Positions 1-13,144 of a stretch of 64,000 nucleotides of DNA are shown here, piece by piece. The stretch's first letter is position 1; every line of letters starts with the position of its first letter. The notes beneath the pieces were generated by a model. The model saw nothing but the letters and a program-made list of their open reading frames with translations, was not told the origin of the DNA and searched no databases. A program made the translations under genes and the position numbers. Source of the stretch: Paramecium octaurelia (Eukaryota; Ciliophora; Oligohymenophorea; Peniculida; Parameciidae); contig CAJJDP010000039.1 in assembly GCA_905182995.1 (NCBI GenBank), positions 443,722-507,721 of the forward strand, read 5' to 3'.

Positions 1-2
1 TA

Positions 3-2901
3 ATATCAAGATTTTTCAAAATTGGATAATCAAAATTCTATAAATAGTTCAATTAAAGTTTTATTAAAACAAAATAAGATTTGGCAAAATCAATTATTTT
101 TAGCTTTGACAATGTAGTTTAATTAGAGTAGGAAAAAATTACACTAATTGGATTATTATAAGAAATTGATATTTAAAATCCATTTATTATGATAGATGTC
201 AATTAAATTGTTGGAGGAATAACAAAATCTTTGCTTTCTACCCTAGGCTACAGTCAAGTTTTCATAGACAACATAAGAAGTTTTCTCATCTTCTACCAGA
301 TAAAAATAACGTAAATATTTCCAGATTTTAATGAATTCGTCTAAAACGAGAATTAATAATCAGTTTTAAAATTGACTAACATAGATACTTGTTTTATTGA
401 TTTAGAATATTTTTTTAATGAATTGCATAATGAAAACTTTGATTCAATTTAACAGCAAGCATAGTTTTTGCTCAAATTATGGAATGATCATCATGTAAAA
501 TCGTATTATTCAAGTATTACTATTTATGTATATGAAATTTATGGTTACAATTATTATGTTATACAAATTGATTCTTTAGTTTAAACTTAGAAATTTAATA
601 AAAATTAAGATAAATCTAGCGAAGGCATTAAAAATAATGAATAATCATAAAGTTTTGAAATCAGTTAGTTAAATTTATCCATAGAAGAAGCCATGCCAAG
701 ACTCATTAATTAGTTTACAATAAAAAATAGAGAAACCTATTCTTAGAATGTGCAAAAGAATAGCTAAATTATCAATTTATTTGCAGTTCAAGAAGTAGAT
801 TAAGAAGAAGTTTATCTAAAGATGGACTAACTTTAAATAATGTTATCTCCTAATAAAAGTACGAGTCAGTTAATAGAAAAGCAACAAAATAAATTGTTAC
901 GTTAGCCATCGCAATAAGATTATTACACTATAAACACATATTAAAAACAAAATAAAAATCACAGTATAGATCATGAGGAATTAAATTTAAAAGCTGATTA
1001 AAAATAAATTGAAAATTTATTAAAAAATTCATTATAATTAACAGAAATAGGGGGAAATAGTGAAATTATAAAAAAGTATGAATTATTGAACTCTTTAACT
1101 AAATTAAAAGTCCCAAAAATTTTAAAAATTGCACTAGCTACTTTTATTCTATTTGTTCTGATCTAAACTATATGTCTATCCTTGGTTGTATCAATACTTC
1201 ATAATGATATATAATAATTTATTTCAGATATCGAGATTATTGCCCTGCATGCAAGCATATAAGGGCCTCATGATTTATTTTTCTCAATGAGAAACACTAT
1301 CACTTCATATCAATAAATGGCACGAGAAGGATTCATTCCTACTAGCAAAGTTACAAATTTGACTGAACCATATTATTTAAATATTTAATTTGGATATTAC
1401 GAATTGAGAGATAGTTTTTATCATTAACTAGACAATGATTATCTGAAACTGTTTTTAGATGAAGAAGAAATGACACTACTATTTATGAGAAACAATGATA
1501 CAGAAAACTATGCTATGGAACCTAAAACATTTAGAGAATGTTTATTAATTATACTATAATATCAATTTGCATAAATGAGAACATTTTAAAAGAGACAGAG
1601 CACTGCAGGCTAGCCCTATCAGGTTTTTCTTTTTTCAAATTATTATAACATCCAGGATAAACTGGAAGGTATTACAAATGATATACTATAATATTCTAAA
1701 AATAGAAGTAGAAATGTAGGAATCAAATGGTAAATAATTTGTATATTTTTTGCTCTCATTATTATTATCAATTCAATTTGTCTAATAATTGAGCTTCATC
1801 AATATTATAAATTATATGATAGATTTTTATAGTTATTAAATTTTTTGGATAAATAAAAAGTACAATTGGAAATTGACAAACTTAATTAATTGTAGAAATT
1901 AATTACTACAAATTAAGAATGCATATACTCATATTAGTTTGATCTTTAACGCCAAGAATAAATGATGAATAATTATGTGGCTTTAAACAAAATCTCAAAT
2001 GCAAAGAAGAATGTCGAAACCGATGCATCAGTTAAAATTGCAAGAAGAAATATCTTGGTGTTTTTGACATTTGTAGCTTGCATATTTCAAGTTTACATAA
2101 TAGTTGTTTAAATAAAAACAAATGAATATATAAGTAAGTATGATGACACAGCAGATTTTTACTTTATGATATAGAATTTAAAATTTAGAAGCGGATCAAT
2201 GTATATGTATAGAGAACATTTGTTAAGATGGAAAAATTTTACTTATCTAACAGCTTACGATTTAGATAGAGCATATTAATTAATTGCTAAAGCGTAAACT
2301 AACATTTAACAATATTTAGATTTTACAAGTTCCTTTTAAGCAAATAAATATTTATTATCAGACTCATTTATTTCTTTTTTTGAATATCAGTAAACTCATG
2401 ATTTATGCGAATTTATAGATTAAGTAATTTGTATTTTATTATTTATAGATTTATCTCAATTTTATGTCTTTGTATTGTGAAAAATCATTTGATGGCCTTT
2501 TAAAAACAGGTTCAATATCAGTTCTTAATTTTATGTCCAGTTAAATTAAAAGTCAACAAGCTGTTAATAATTTTACCAAAAGGGCTGAAGTAAATCTTTA
2601 TGAGATGGAAGGGTCTCAAATAGTGATGAGATCTTTTTTTAGAGTTTCCGACGAATTTTAGGTAGGGATGAAATAAATTACTACTGAATAAAACGAATTC
2701 ACTCTCATTATAACGGTAATATTTATTTGCTATCTGATTATTTTCTTAATAGTGGTTTTATTTATACTAAAGAATCTATTAGTAAAGGAATATGCTATGT
2801 TGAGAAGGATTGTATATTTAATGCCACAATAGATTGTATTAGGAGATGAAACTTTCGAGAGATTTCTAAAATTGTTAGCATTAAATTAAGAATTAAAATG
2901 A
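3..2901 (+). CDS. TmcB-like/PAS multi-pass membrane protein, copy A (5' truncated by window edge)
   Basis: Open in frame from base 3 to the TGA at 2899-2901 once TAA/TAG are read as Gln and a 25-nt intron at 2424-2448 is removed (957 codons visible). The start lies left of the window. The order seen is: a soluble segment beginning ISRFFKIG, a degenerate PAS-like stretch (IDVNQIVGGIT), a Gln/Asn-rich linker, then TM helices near codons 370, 580 and 690 flanking extracytoplasmic loops, and a last helix before the C-terminal LMPQQIVLGDETFERFLK tail. It aligns over its whole length with the next gene (5532-10608) and more weakly with 13145-18160. Family: large ciliate membrane proteins often annotated as TmcB-like or PAS proteins; the sensory role is inferred only. 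No in-frame TGA was found, so the copy appears functional. Confidence 0.75.
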
Positions 2902-5531
2902 TTCAAATTAATAAATGTGTATTTCTATGTTTTCAATCAATAATTGTTTAATTGCAATTATTATAGTTCTTCAATTCTAGAAAATTTATTACATTTAGTA
3001 GACTCATAAAGCATATTCAATGCAATAGTTTTGACAGTAAAGCTTAGAAATTCAGCTTTAATATAAAACCGAAATTTGTTAAAATATTCTTCCAGGTTTT
3101 CTTCCAATATTAAAAATATGATCAAAAAATTATAATTACTCTATTGCTTATAAGATAAATAATAATTATTCTAAACTTGATTTATTCCCAATGATATTAT
3201 GGGAATAATTAAAAAACATAACTAGCCTTATTGAATTTAGTATGTAAAAATTGTATAATTATAAAAATTCTTGATTTTGTAATTTTGGCAATGATGGTGT
3301 ATTGTTTGAAAGATGAAACAGTCCAGGTACTAATTATGGCGATTTAGTTTTGAGAAATTTTATACAAACAATTTTTGTATCTGATTTATTATTAGTATAA
3401 TAAAATTAAAAGGTAAGAACAACAGTAGCTCAATACTCCAAACTCACTAACCCAGAAATTACTGATGGGCTGAAGAAATAGTCAGATTCATTGAGAATAT
3501 AAAGCATTTACAGTCTTCAGCATCTCAGCCATTTCTAAAATGGCAGACATACAAAAAAAAGTATGAAAATGAACATCAGTTAATTAGATACTATGCAAAA
3601 GGACGCAAAGAAAGAGGAAAAACTATATATCATTTTTATTTACTTCTCTAGTTTACCAAAATCAAATACATATGAATGAATTAATGGAACATTTGTGAAG
3701 ATATGGGATAAATGAAACCGCAATAAATATATTTATTTTCAAACCTCACTTTTTTTCTTTGATATTAATTCTCCTGCTTAGTCTTTGAAAAGATTCACCA
3801 TTGATTCTCGTTTATTCTTTTTATCTAATTTTTTACTTATGTTTTATCAACTCGATTTGTACCTATGTTTGTCGATTATATGTTTAAGCTCATCCTCTCT
3901 TTATGAATTAGACACTATCTAAGAGGCAGTAAGAATACATCCCTCAATTATTTGACATACCCTTATCATCTCTATCTTTTAAAATTATTTTCAAGTAATC
4001 AGCATAAATGTAGTATTTAACAAAAATAGCCAACTCATTATTATTTTATCAGCTTTGGATATAAACAATCAGTGTATTTATCAAATTTTAAGGGCGACAC
4101 TATGCTTCCTTATGGGAATCAGTTTTTATAATCTTCTAAAATTTATATTTTGTTCATAAGTTAAAGAGGAGGTCTATATTAGCAGTGATTTTAGCAGATT
4201 TGAATCTATAAATAGTATTAACCTTTTATCACTCGTTTGAATTTCCATATAACTTAAATGAGCTTTAAAAACTGAACTTGAAATCCGAAGCCTTTAATGA
4301 AGAAAACTTACATAATTATGTGCCTTTCTCAGTAGTTTTGAAGTGATCTTTCAAAACAAGGTTCCTTCCATGCATATAATGGATTCAGTATAGTTATAGG
4401 TTTGAATTCACCAACCTGTAGAATTTTAGGGTAATGGTTATTAAGTGGGATATTTTAAAATTCTCCAAAATCTTATACGATCTTAATTATTATCAATTGA
4501 CTTTAGAATATCTGAAGCGTCTTTATTTTTTTAACAATATCTAAGAATTTATTAACACATTGATATTTTCGACTTATATTTATTGTGCCAATTGGTTGGA
4601 TATATTAATGCTCCAAAAATTAGTTGTATTTTATTCATTCCATGCATTTAATATTCTTAGTTCGCAAATTAAAAATCAATATCAATAATATAATAGTAGT
4701 TGTGGAATAAATTTTTGGAAAAAAATCAATATTTGAGTACAATAGAAATCCTGGGATTAAAATTTAGCAAATATAAATGAAATTAAAAGCTTTAAATGTT
4801 GAATATTTACAATATTCTTTAAGGCAATATTAAGAAAATAAATCAAATAATATAAGCCTTAAAGAAGAATAAACTTATGTTTTTTGGATTCTTTAGAATA
4901 AATTTGTTTTAATTTTTATTGATTATATAATTTCTCTTTTTATCTCTCAAATAATTATTTAATTTTAATTAGAAACTATAAGCATATACGCAAAAATATA
5001 ACTAGCCTATTATTTAAAATATCTTCATTTTAGTTTTTCATGAATGAAATTGATTGAAGAACACTTACTTTAGAGAGCTTATATAGTATTAGTAAATTAT
5101 AAACAAATTATTTGGTTTTTATAACTGAAAAAAAAACGCATCCTTTTAGACAGATTAACAAAATATTATGAAAAATTATTTCTTTCCATTATGAAATTTA
5201 GTAAGGAGTCACTTTGAAAATATCAACTTTATATTATTTTTTAAAAATTCATCCATTAGTTCTACAATTAATAATAAACCTTATCAGATAATATGGTCTA
5301 TATAATAAACCAATAGTATATCTACTAAAGTTATATAATTTTGCAATTATTATATCATGAAATTTTAGAATGAATGATATTAGTAGTATCATCTGCTGAA
5401 TTATATTTTCTTTTGAGCAAATTAAAATTATTTCTTATTTTTTATATATAGTGTTTTATCAATAAATATTGGTTTATTACTAAATTCAATATCAACTTAT
5501 CAATATATTTTTTATCAATAATCAAATCATA
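2902..5531. other. AT-rich spacer with possible decayed gene fragments
   Basis: This 2.6 kb stretch separates two tandem membrane-protein genes. Several + strand segments read open for 80-100 codons and have coding-like composition, for example 3411-3674 (including LKKQSDSLRIQSIYSLQHL) and 4431-4736 (including LTLEYLKRLYFFNNIQEF). In-frame TGAs and frame changes prevent any continuous model. With only one stop codon and such low GC, open runs of this length also arise by chance. A decayed relative of the flanking array genes is possible but not shown. Confidence 0.25.
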
Positions 5532-8500
5532 ATGAAAAAAGGCTTAAAAAAATCAAGCAAGAAATATATCGGTCTTACAGATATATTAAACAAAATCATA
5601 TCGATTACATTGCACTCTAAAAAAAGCATGACATTGCATTCTACATTCTAATTAATCCTCCTATTTATTTGTAAGTTTTAATTGATATTCTTTTTATTTT
5701 ACCTTGATTACAATTGGACGGAAGAAAAAAATTTATTTTTTTTTAACAAGGTTTTACTTGTAATATTTAGGATTGACTTATTTTTGTAAACTTTTGAAGG
5801 TGTTAATACGTTTGTTGTTTATTTGATTTTAGGCATTCTTATTATAGAAAAATTAGTATATGCATTATTAATATTGGAGGAGAAGAGAGAAACGAGATTT
5901 ATGTATTTAAATAGAATGCTTGGGATTTATATCTAATTACATTATACTTTATTTCATATCTTATTGACAACATTATGTTGTTTATTTTTAAGTTATTAAT
6001 TTTATTAAGTGTAAGTAAACGAACGTAATTATATTCATTTGTTATTTGGAGTTTTTTGTTTTGTTATATTATAATTGGAAGCAATTTATCATTTATAAAT
6101 AAGTGAATAATCAATAGATGGTAAGATTAAATGTTTTGATAGATTAAGAGTAACAGTTAAAGAATACATAATTTAATTTTTAAACTTAAATATTGTTATT
6201 TTATTTTCAGTTGTAAAACAATCTTCGATTTTTTATTGGATTATTCACATACTTGTTTTATTAACCTCTTTATTGAATACAATTAATTTATTAGAAAATC
6301 AAATAATCATAGAAAAATCTAAAAAATTTGTTATTTACTTTTCAGATTCCTTTAATATACTCTATGTATTTTATTCGCTTCTCTAATTGATTCTTTAAAG
6401 GAAATAATTTCAAGTATTTATCTATACTATGTTCTCCTTTCCTTTATTACTTTAAATACTACTGAGAATTGATAATAGGATTAATAAGAAATTGGAAAAT
6501 TTAGCTTTTTCAAAATAAATAACTGATCTGTTTGCCATAACTCAATTTTTAGTAAAAAAGCAAAATAACTATTTTCAACCTTTAATATATAAGCTTTACA
6601 TTTATAATTATCATTAAAAAAGGTGTAGAAATTCAAAATGCATTTGTAATCTATAAATCAATTACATAGATTCAAGGGATGCCGTTGCCCTTACTTATGA
6701 AATTGATAAAGATTTTGTTCACTAAAAATTAAAACAGGTAAGAAGATGTATTTTTAATTAAAATTCTGCAATTAGTTAAATCTAATATTATACAATTTTG
6801 TATGGTGCCTTATTAGCCCACAATGGATGGCCAATTTAATCAATAAAGCACCTTAACTAAATGGTGTACGGAAAATTGACTTCAAAAGTTTCTAATAAAA
6901 GCCTTAATTAGAGCCTCTAAAATCTCTATTCTTTTTCTGCAACTTCAAAAAATGATTTATAGTCATAGACTCAAATAGATCCTGAAAATTAACTTGAAAA
7001 TAAATAAAGGAACAAAAGAGCAAATTCACAACAGTTAGCAATTACATATTAGATTAAATTGGAATTCTTTTAAATATCAAAAATAATTTATCTTTCAAAT
7101 GAAATTAAATAAAACTTGAGATATATGTTTGGAACTTCATAATTAACTCCAGAAATGCACGATCTATCTGAAAAAATACAACATTTTATGTAACAAGAAA
7201 TGAAGTTGGATGAACATATAAAAGAAATATAGAAAATAGTAAAAATAAAACTAAAATATTTCGAAAATATACTTCTATAGCTAAAAGAAATGAGAATCTC
7301 TGATCTTATGAAAACATTGATGAATCTAACCTGCAGAATGATTTTATTAAAAAAAGTATTATAATCCTAATATGAAATTACGAAAAGCAAAAGATTAAAA
7401 TCCTTGTAAATTTTTTATGAAGCTGAAGTTTTTAAAAATTATTTAGAGGCATATAAAATGCATAATTAGTCTACTCTATCAGAGGACTAAATAAAAATTA
7501 AGAGTAAAGATTTTAAAATCAATTTTCATTAAAATGATATGAGTTATATTATAATTTAAATAGATGATGACCTTTAAACTGCAGAATTAATAAAATATTC
7601 ATCAAGTTTGCTCTAAATGATTGAATTTCATTCAAATGAGCAATTAAATTTTGAAAAATTATTATTACCCTTCATTCTAAGGGAGCATCCTCTCTTTATT
7701 TCAAGGTTTTTTAAAATAGGATCTTCAAAGTATTTTAAGCGATTTAATTAATCATTTATTAGAACAGGAAAGAATATGGCGAAAGCTATAGAATTTAGTT
7801 TCGATAATGTCATTTAGTCCAACTAAGATAAAATAACCCTAATTGGACTATTGTAAGAAATTGTAATTGAATAAGCTTTCATATTAGTAGATGTAAATTA
7901 AGTAGTAGGGGGAATTACAAATATATTTTTCTCTCTTTTGGGATATAATTCTGAAATAATTGATAGGATTAATGACTTTTCAATATTTTATTAGCTAAAG
8001 ATATCTTAAATCTTTCCAGATTTTTATGATTTTATTTAAAATGAAGATTAAGAACCAATAATTAAATTTAATAATGTTGATACTTATTTTATAGACTTAG
8101 AAGTCTTACTTAATGAATTTGAGAATGAAAACTGCACAACTTTGTAGTAGTAATGTGTTGTTTTAAATAGACTTTTGGGAAAACAAATTTATACGAAGTA
8201 CTTCCAATCCAGCATTACAATATAAGCTTATCAAATTTACGGATATTATTATTACATTATATAAGTAGAATAATTAAATTAGAGATTAGAACACATGGAC
8301 AGTTGCAAGACATAGGAAAGATTTATTGAAGACAGGAAGAAAACTGAAATAGTACCAAATTTATAAATAAGCCACATAAATGTGTCTTTAGATGAAGCCT
8401 AACCACAAATGATTAATCTAATTTCAGTTGGAAGTAGAGATGGATATATAGAAAAAAATTAAACTAATAATAATATTGATATGGATGGAGTTCAGGAAAG

Positions 8501-10608
8501 TTAAAAAGCGTCTGTAGACTAAAAATTAGAATAATTTGGAATGATCCTCTCACCAAATAAAAGCTCCAGTGAATTGATTGATCATTAAAAGGATAAATTA
8601 CTTTAATAAACTTCACAATAAAACTATTACACCGTTCACACAAATTTAATATAAAATCAATTGAGTTTAAGCAATGAGGTTAATGAATGCAGCCAAAAAG
8701 AGAATCAAATAATTGGTTAACAATTTAATTAGGTTTCAAAAGGTGCTGAATTTGGAATAGGCAATAGTGAGGTAATCAAGAAGTATGAATTATTGGGTAG
8801 ACTAACAAAGGACAAAACACCTTAAATTTTAAAATTATCTATTAGCACAATTGTAATCTTTATCATAATATAAACTATCAGTCTCTCATTAGTCATCTCT
8901 ATTCTTAGTGATGATATTCTTAAATTTATTTCAGATATTGAAATTATCGCTTTGCAGGCAAGTATTTAAGGACCTCATGACTTATTTTTTTCGATGAGAA
9001 ACACTATTTCTGCATATCAATAAATGGGGAGAGAGGGTTTTATTCCAAATTCTATAGTGCCAAACTTAACAGCACCTTATGAAAAAAACTTAGGATATGG
9101 ATATTATGAACTAAGAGACAGTTTGTATGAATAGCTAGGTAATGAATATTTGAGGGGATTTCTAGATGGAGAAAGTATGGAATTATTATTTATGAAAAAT
9201 AATGACACATAAAATTATGCTTTAGAAATAAAAACTTTTAGAGAATGTTTGTTCATCATTTTATAATATCAATATGCATAAATGAGAGTTTTGTAGAATA
9301 AATTAAGTTCCTCTGGCCAACCTTTTCAAGTATTTTTATTTTCAAATTACTATAACATACAGGATAAACTAGAAAACATAACAAACGATATATTATAATT
9401 TTCTAAGACTAGAAGCAGAGAAGTTGGGAAAAAGTGGAGTTCTATCACTATTTGTTTTTCTATTCTAACATTGATGATAGCCTTTACGATTTTGTTTTAG
9501 TTTCATCAATATTATAAATTATATGATAGGTTTTTACAGTTATTAAATTTTTTGGATAAATAAAAAGTACAATTTGAAATTGATAATCTTTATCAATTAT
9601 AAAAATTAATAACGACAAATCAAGAATGTACGTGCTAATATTAGTTTGATCTTCAACGATAAGAATAGCTGATGAACAATTATGAGGCTTTAAATAAAAT
9701 GACAAATGCCAAAAAAAATGTTGAAAGCAACTCAAAAATTAAAACTTCAAGAACAAGTTTTATAATTATTTGGATATTTGTAGCTTGCATCTTTTAGGTT
9801 TATATAATTGCTATTTTAATAAAAACAAATGCATACATAAGTAAGTATGAAGACACAGCAGATTTTTACTTTATGATATAAAATTTAAAATTTAGAAGCG
9901 GATCATTATATATGTATAGAGAACATCTTTTCAGATTTAAAAATTTCACTTATTTAACGGCTTACGATTTAGATAGAGCATACTTATTAATTACGAAGGC
10001 ATAAAATAATATTTAATAATATTTAGATTTTACAAGTTCCTTTTAAGCAAATAAATATTTATTATCAGACTCATTTATTTCTTTTTTTTAATATTAGTAA
10101 ACTCATGATTTATGCGAATTTGTTGATTAAGTAATTTTTATTCTATTATTTATAGATTTATCTCAATTTTATGTCATTGTATTGTGAAAAATCATTTGAT
10201 GGCCTTTTAAAAACAGGTTCAATATCAGTTCTTAATTTTATGTCCAGTCAAATTAAAAGTCAACAAGCTGTTAATAATTTTACCAAAAGAGTTGAAGTTA
10301 ATCTGTATGAATTAGAAGGGTCCTAAATAGTGATCAGATCATTTTTTCGGATTTCAGATGAATTTTAGGTAGGATTGAAGTAAATAACAAATGAATAAAA
10401 CTAATTTGCTCTGATTATAACGGTAATATTTATTTGCTACTTGATTATTTTCTTATATATTGTATTACTTGTAACTTTAAAACTGTTAATAAAATAATAT
10501 GCTTAGTTAAGGAATATTTTATACTTGATGCCTTAATAGATTATATTAGGAGATGAATCATTCGAGAGGTTTCTAAAATAGTTAGCATTGACCTAAGAAT
10601 TACAATGA
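5532..10608 (+). CDS. TmcB-like/PAS multi-pass membrane protein, copy B (complete)
   Basis: ATG at 5532, one 25-nt intron at 10131-10155 (GTAATTTT...TATAG), TGA at 10606-10608, about 1,683 residues without an internal TGA. The N-terminal 350 residues hold a cluster of hydrophobic helices (for example FVVYLILGILIIEKLVYALL). Next come a charged soluble region, the block HPLFISRFFKIGSSKYFKRF, and a degenerate PAS-like strand pattern (LVDVNQVVGGIT). A Gln/Asn-rich linker and four further TM segments with two large loops follow. The tail LMPQQIILGDESFERFLK matches copy A. It is co-directional with copies A and C, which fits tandem duplication. The function is unknown; membrane sensing or signalling is an inference from the PAS-like fold and family architecture. 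The start is the first ATG after an AT-rich spacer and gives a plausible cytosolic N-terminus (MKKGLKKSSKKY). Confidence 0.8.
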
Positions 10609-11255
10609 TATATTATTACATATTATTTAATATAATACCACTTAATAATAATATTTTTTATAAAATTGCTGTGTAATTATTTAATATTCATTATTTTAAT
10701 AATTAAGATATTACTTTTATTACTTGCTATTGAAGCAAAAAATAATTGCTTGTTTTAAAAGCAAACCAAAGTTAATTCTCAAATAAATTTTGTATATTTA
10801 TCAATAGTTTAGATTGTTTGTATAACACATTAATAAAATTTGAAAAAAAGATCTTAAATTCTAAATTATTTGAATAATGGAAAATATGAAACAATTAGAT
10901 CACAATTATACAAAAATGATTTGACAATCGAAAATACTATTAAATGCTTGCTTAAATTCTTCGTAAACTCATAAAATTGAATGCATAAACTTAAATAATT
11001 TAAAAAACATAAAACTCTATGAAATTGTATCTCTTAACTAATCCTAAATTATGAGATCAAAAATAGTTCTTATTGAAAATCTGTTCATAATCAATTTAAT
11101 GTATTTAAGCCATTTTTGCTTAGTAACTTGCGGAATAGATTTTTTCTAATTTATTATTTAATTGTGCAGCCTCTAGTCCTTTTTCTTGAGAAATACCTTG
11201 AATTTTCTGAATGTCTAGAGTGATTGAATTATTTATTTATAATTTTTATTATAAT
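10609..11255. other. AT-rich intergenic spacer
   Basis: Between array copy B and the TPR gene. I see poly-A/T-rich sequence with short open runs in several frames but no motif, no repeat array and no fragment I can assign to a protein. Confidence 0.4.
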
Positions 11256-12425
11256 ATGGATAGCATTCGAGAAAGACTGTTACAATTAGACTAGCAAGCC
11301 TAACAATTCTAACAATAAAATAAATATTTAGAAGCTTTAAATGTTTTTGAGGAGATGCTGATGATAAAAAAGTCTGCTTATGGTGAGGATTCAGAAGAAT
11401 ATTTCAAAACTAGTGATAAATTGTGTGAATTATGTAACTTAATAGCTATGATTTTCTTACAAAAAGAAAAATTTGATGCTTCATTAGAGTTTTTAAAGAA
11501 GGCAGACCTATTAGCATAATCTAGTACTAGATATAAGTATTGATGTCTTAATATTTATTCTTTTTTATTAGAGCTATAACCTACAACAATTTAGCTTGTT
11601 TCTACAGAAGAAATGGGAAACTCAGAAGTGCTCTATAATATTTGTAATAAGCATTGGAAATAGAAATTAGGCAGGAAACCGCACCATCTTTGGCTGATAC
11701 CCATTTAAATATGTGTGCTGTGCTATCATAATTAAATAGAGTAAGGAATGTTATATAATAGCACGCTGAAGCATTGGAACATGCTTTGATATCTGTAGTA
11801 TTATTATAAGATGAATTTTTAATGAAACCTTCAGATTAAAAAATGGAACAAAGTTAAAATTAGGATTAAAAATCAGGAGAACAAAAGATGAAGGATAGAG
11901 TTGCAGTTTTGGCAATAGCTTATCATAATTTAGGTGTTGAATTTGAATATTTGAAGAGATTCGATGAGGCAATTTAAACATATTAAAAAGCAGTCAGATT
12001 TGGTGAGCTACACCTCCCATCAGATCATTAATTAGTAAAACTACATTAGACAATTTTAGATTGGAAACTTAAAGAATGTCTTAGGAAATGCTCAAGAATA
12101 AATTAACTAATAAAGAGCAAAAGATAGCAATAAAAGATAATAGAAGGAGTTATAAAGTAGAAATCAAAATAAAAGAAAATTGGTAGAAGTTGAAGCCACA
12201 TACAAATAGAATAGTAAAAAGAAGACTGAAAAAGGTGGTTAGCAATAATAATAACAATAAGTAATGGGTTAGACTATGCGTTCAAATCCATAGAATAATA
12301 GTGTCAATATAAGAGAAGATGATTAAGAATAATAAGGTGGTGGACAATAAGAATCGAGTTATAACGATCATGATGAATTGCAATAAGAAGCTTAAATATA
12401 ATTATAATAGCAATAATAATATTGA
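11256..12425 (+). CDS. TPR-repeat protein with Gln-rich tail
   Basis: Three exons: introns 11537-11571 (35 nt) and 12035-12059 (25 nt) restore a single frame to the TGA at 12423-12425, about 369 residues. Tetratricopeptide signatures are clear: AITYNNLACFYRRNGKLRSA followed by LQYLQQALEIE, then a DTHLNMCAVLSQLNR helix pair and AYHNLGVEFEYLKRFDEAIQ. After the second intron the protein becomes polar and Gln-rich, with runs of TAA/TAG glutamine codons near 12240-12260 and 12395-12420 and repeated GGQQ patches. TPRs mediate protein-protein contacts; the partner is not evident. The same type of TPR plus low-complexity tail is common in Paramecium and does not by itself indicate a pathway. It interrupts the tandem membrane-protein array. 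Confidence 0.7.
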
Positions 12426-12473
12426 AAATATATTCATATAAATATATATAAAATTATTTATTGTTATTTTTAG

Positions 12474-12882
12474 ATGAAGTAAAAGTAATAATCAGAATAA
12501 TACAAAATTAAACTTCGGACTGAAATAGATGATATCAAATTCTTGATCCAATAAACCAACAAATTTTGATTACAAATCCCTCATCGTCTAAAAAATCGAA
12601 ATTAATTTTGTTTAATTAGAATAGTAACTAAAGTCTGAAAGAAAATAGTTCTTTAATGGCTCTAGAAAGTAGGGCTTATAAATAAATAATTAGAAAAAAT
12701 ATAATAAATTGTTATTCGTTAAGAGCAATAACAAAATCATAACAAAACATTTGGCTATTGCCAGAAGCATAATAAATGCTTTAAAATTAGACAATAGAAA
12801 AATAAGATTGAAACCAATTTTAGAAATATTGATGTTAGTATCGACATATTTAAGATTAAATAAGCTTTACAAGAAGTTATGA
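12474..12882 (+). pseudogene. Possible small gene or gene relic with a frame break
   Basis: Begins ATG with Gln-rich coding (MKQKQQSEQYKIKLRTEI...) and stays open for about 31 codons to a TGA near 12567. One base over, the adjacent frame continues from FDYKSLIVQKIEINFV through HLAIARSIINALKLDNRK to a TGA at 12880-12882 with protein-like composition. No GT...AG pair of Paramecium intron size bridges the two frames. It could be a broken gene, a sequencing slip, or chance open frames in AT-rich DNA. The product is not recognised. Confidence 0.3.
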
Positions 12883-13144
12883 TTGAATACTTAGACTGGA
12901 TTTAGCTTTTGTTTTCTTTTCTTAATATAAAATAAGTTTAATCTAAATAATTAATTCATATCCATATTGCTATCAATCAAAATAATTTGAATCAAACATA
13001 ATTTTCATATTATTGGCATCTTAATGTTAGTTTCTTTTAGCGCAATTGACTAATAAATTCTATGAAACATGAACAATATTAGAAAATGTCTTATTAATTC
13101 AATTAATAAAAACATTTTAAATTTGGAGGGCTGCAAAAAAATAA

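Noticed and set aside
2902-5531. Possible intact gene in the first spacer
   Set aside because: With TGA as the only stop and low GC, runs of 80-100 open codons occur by chance; no continuous model with normal introns could be built.
1800-10290. Near-identical segments as a transposon or other mobile repeat
   Set aside because: The identical stretches lie inside homologous positions of two paralogous genes, with no terminal repeats or target duplications, so gene conversion explains them better.
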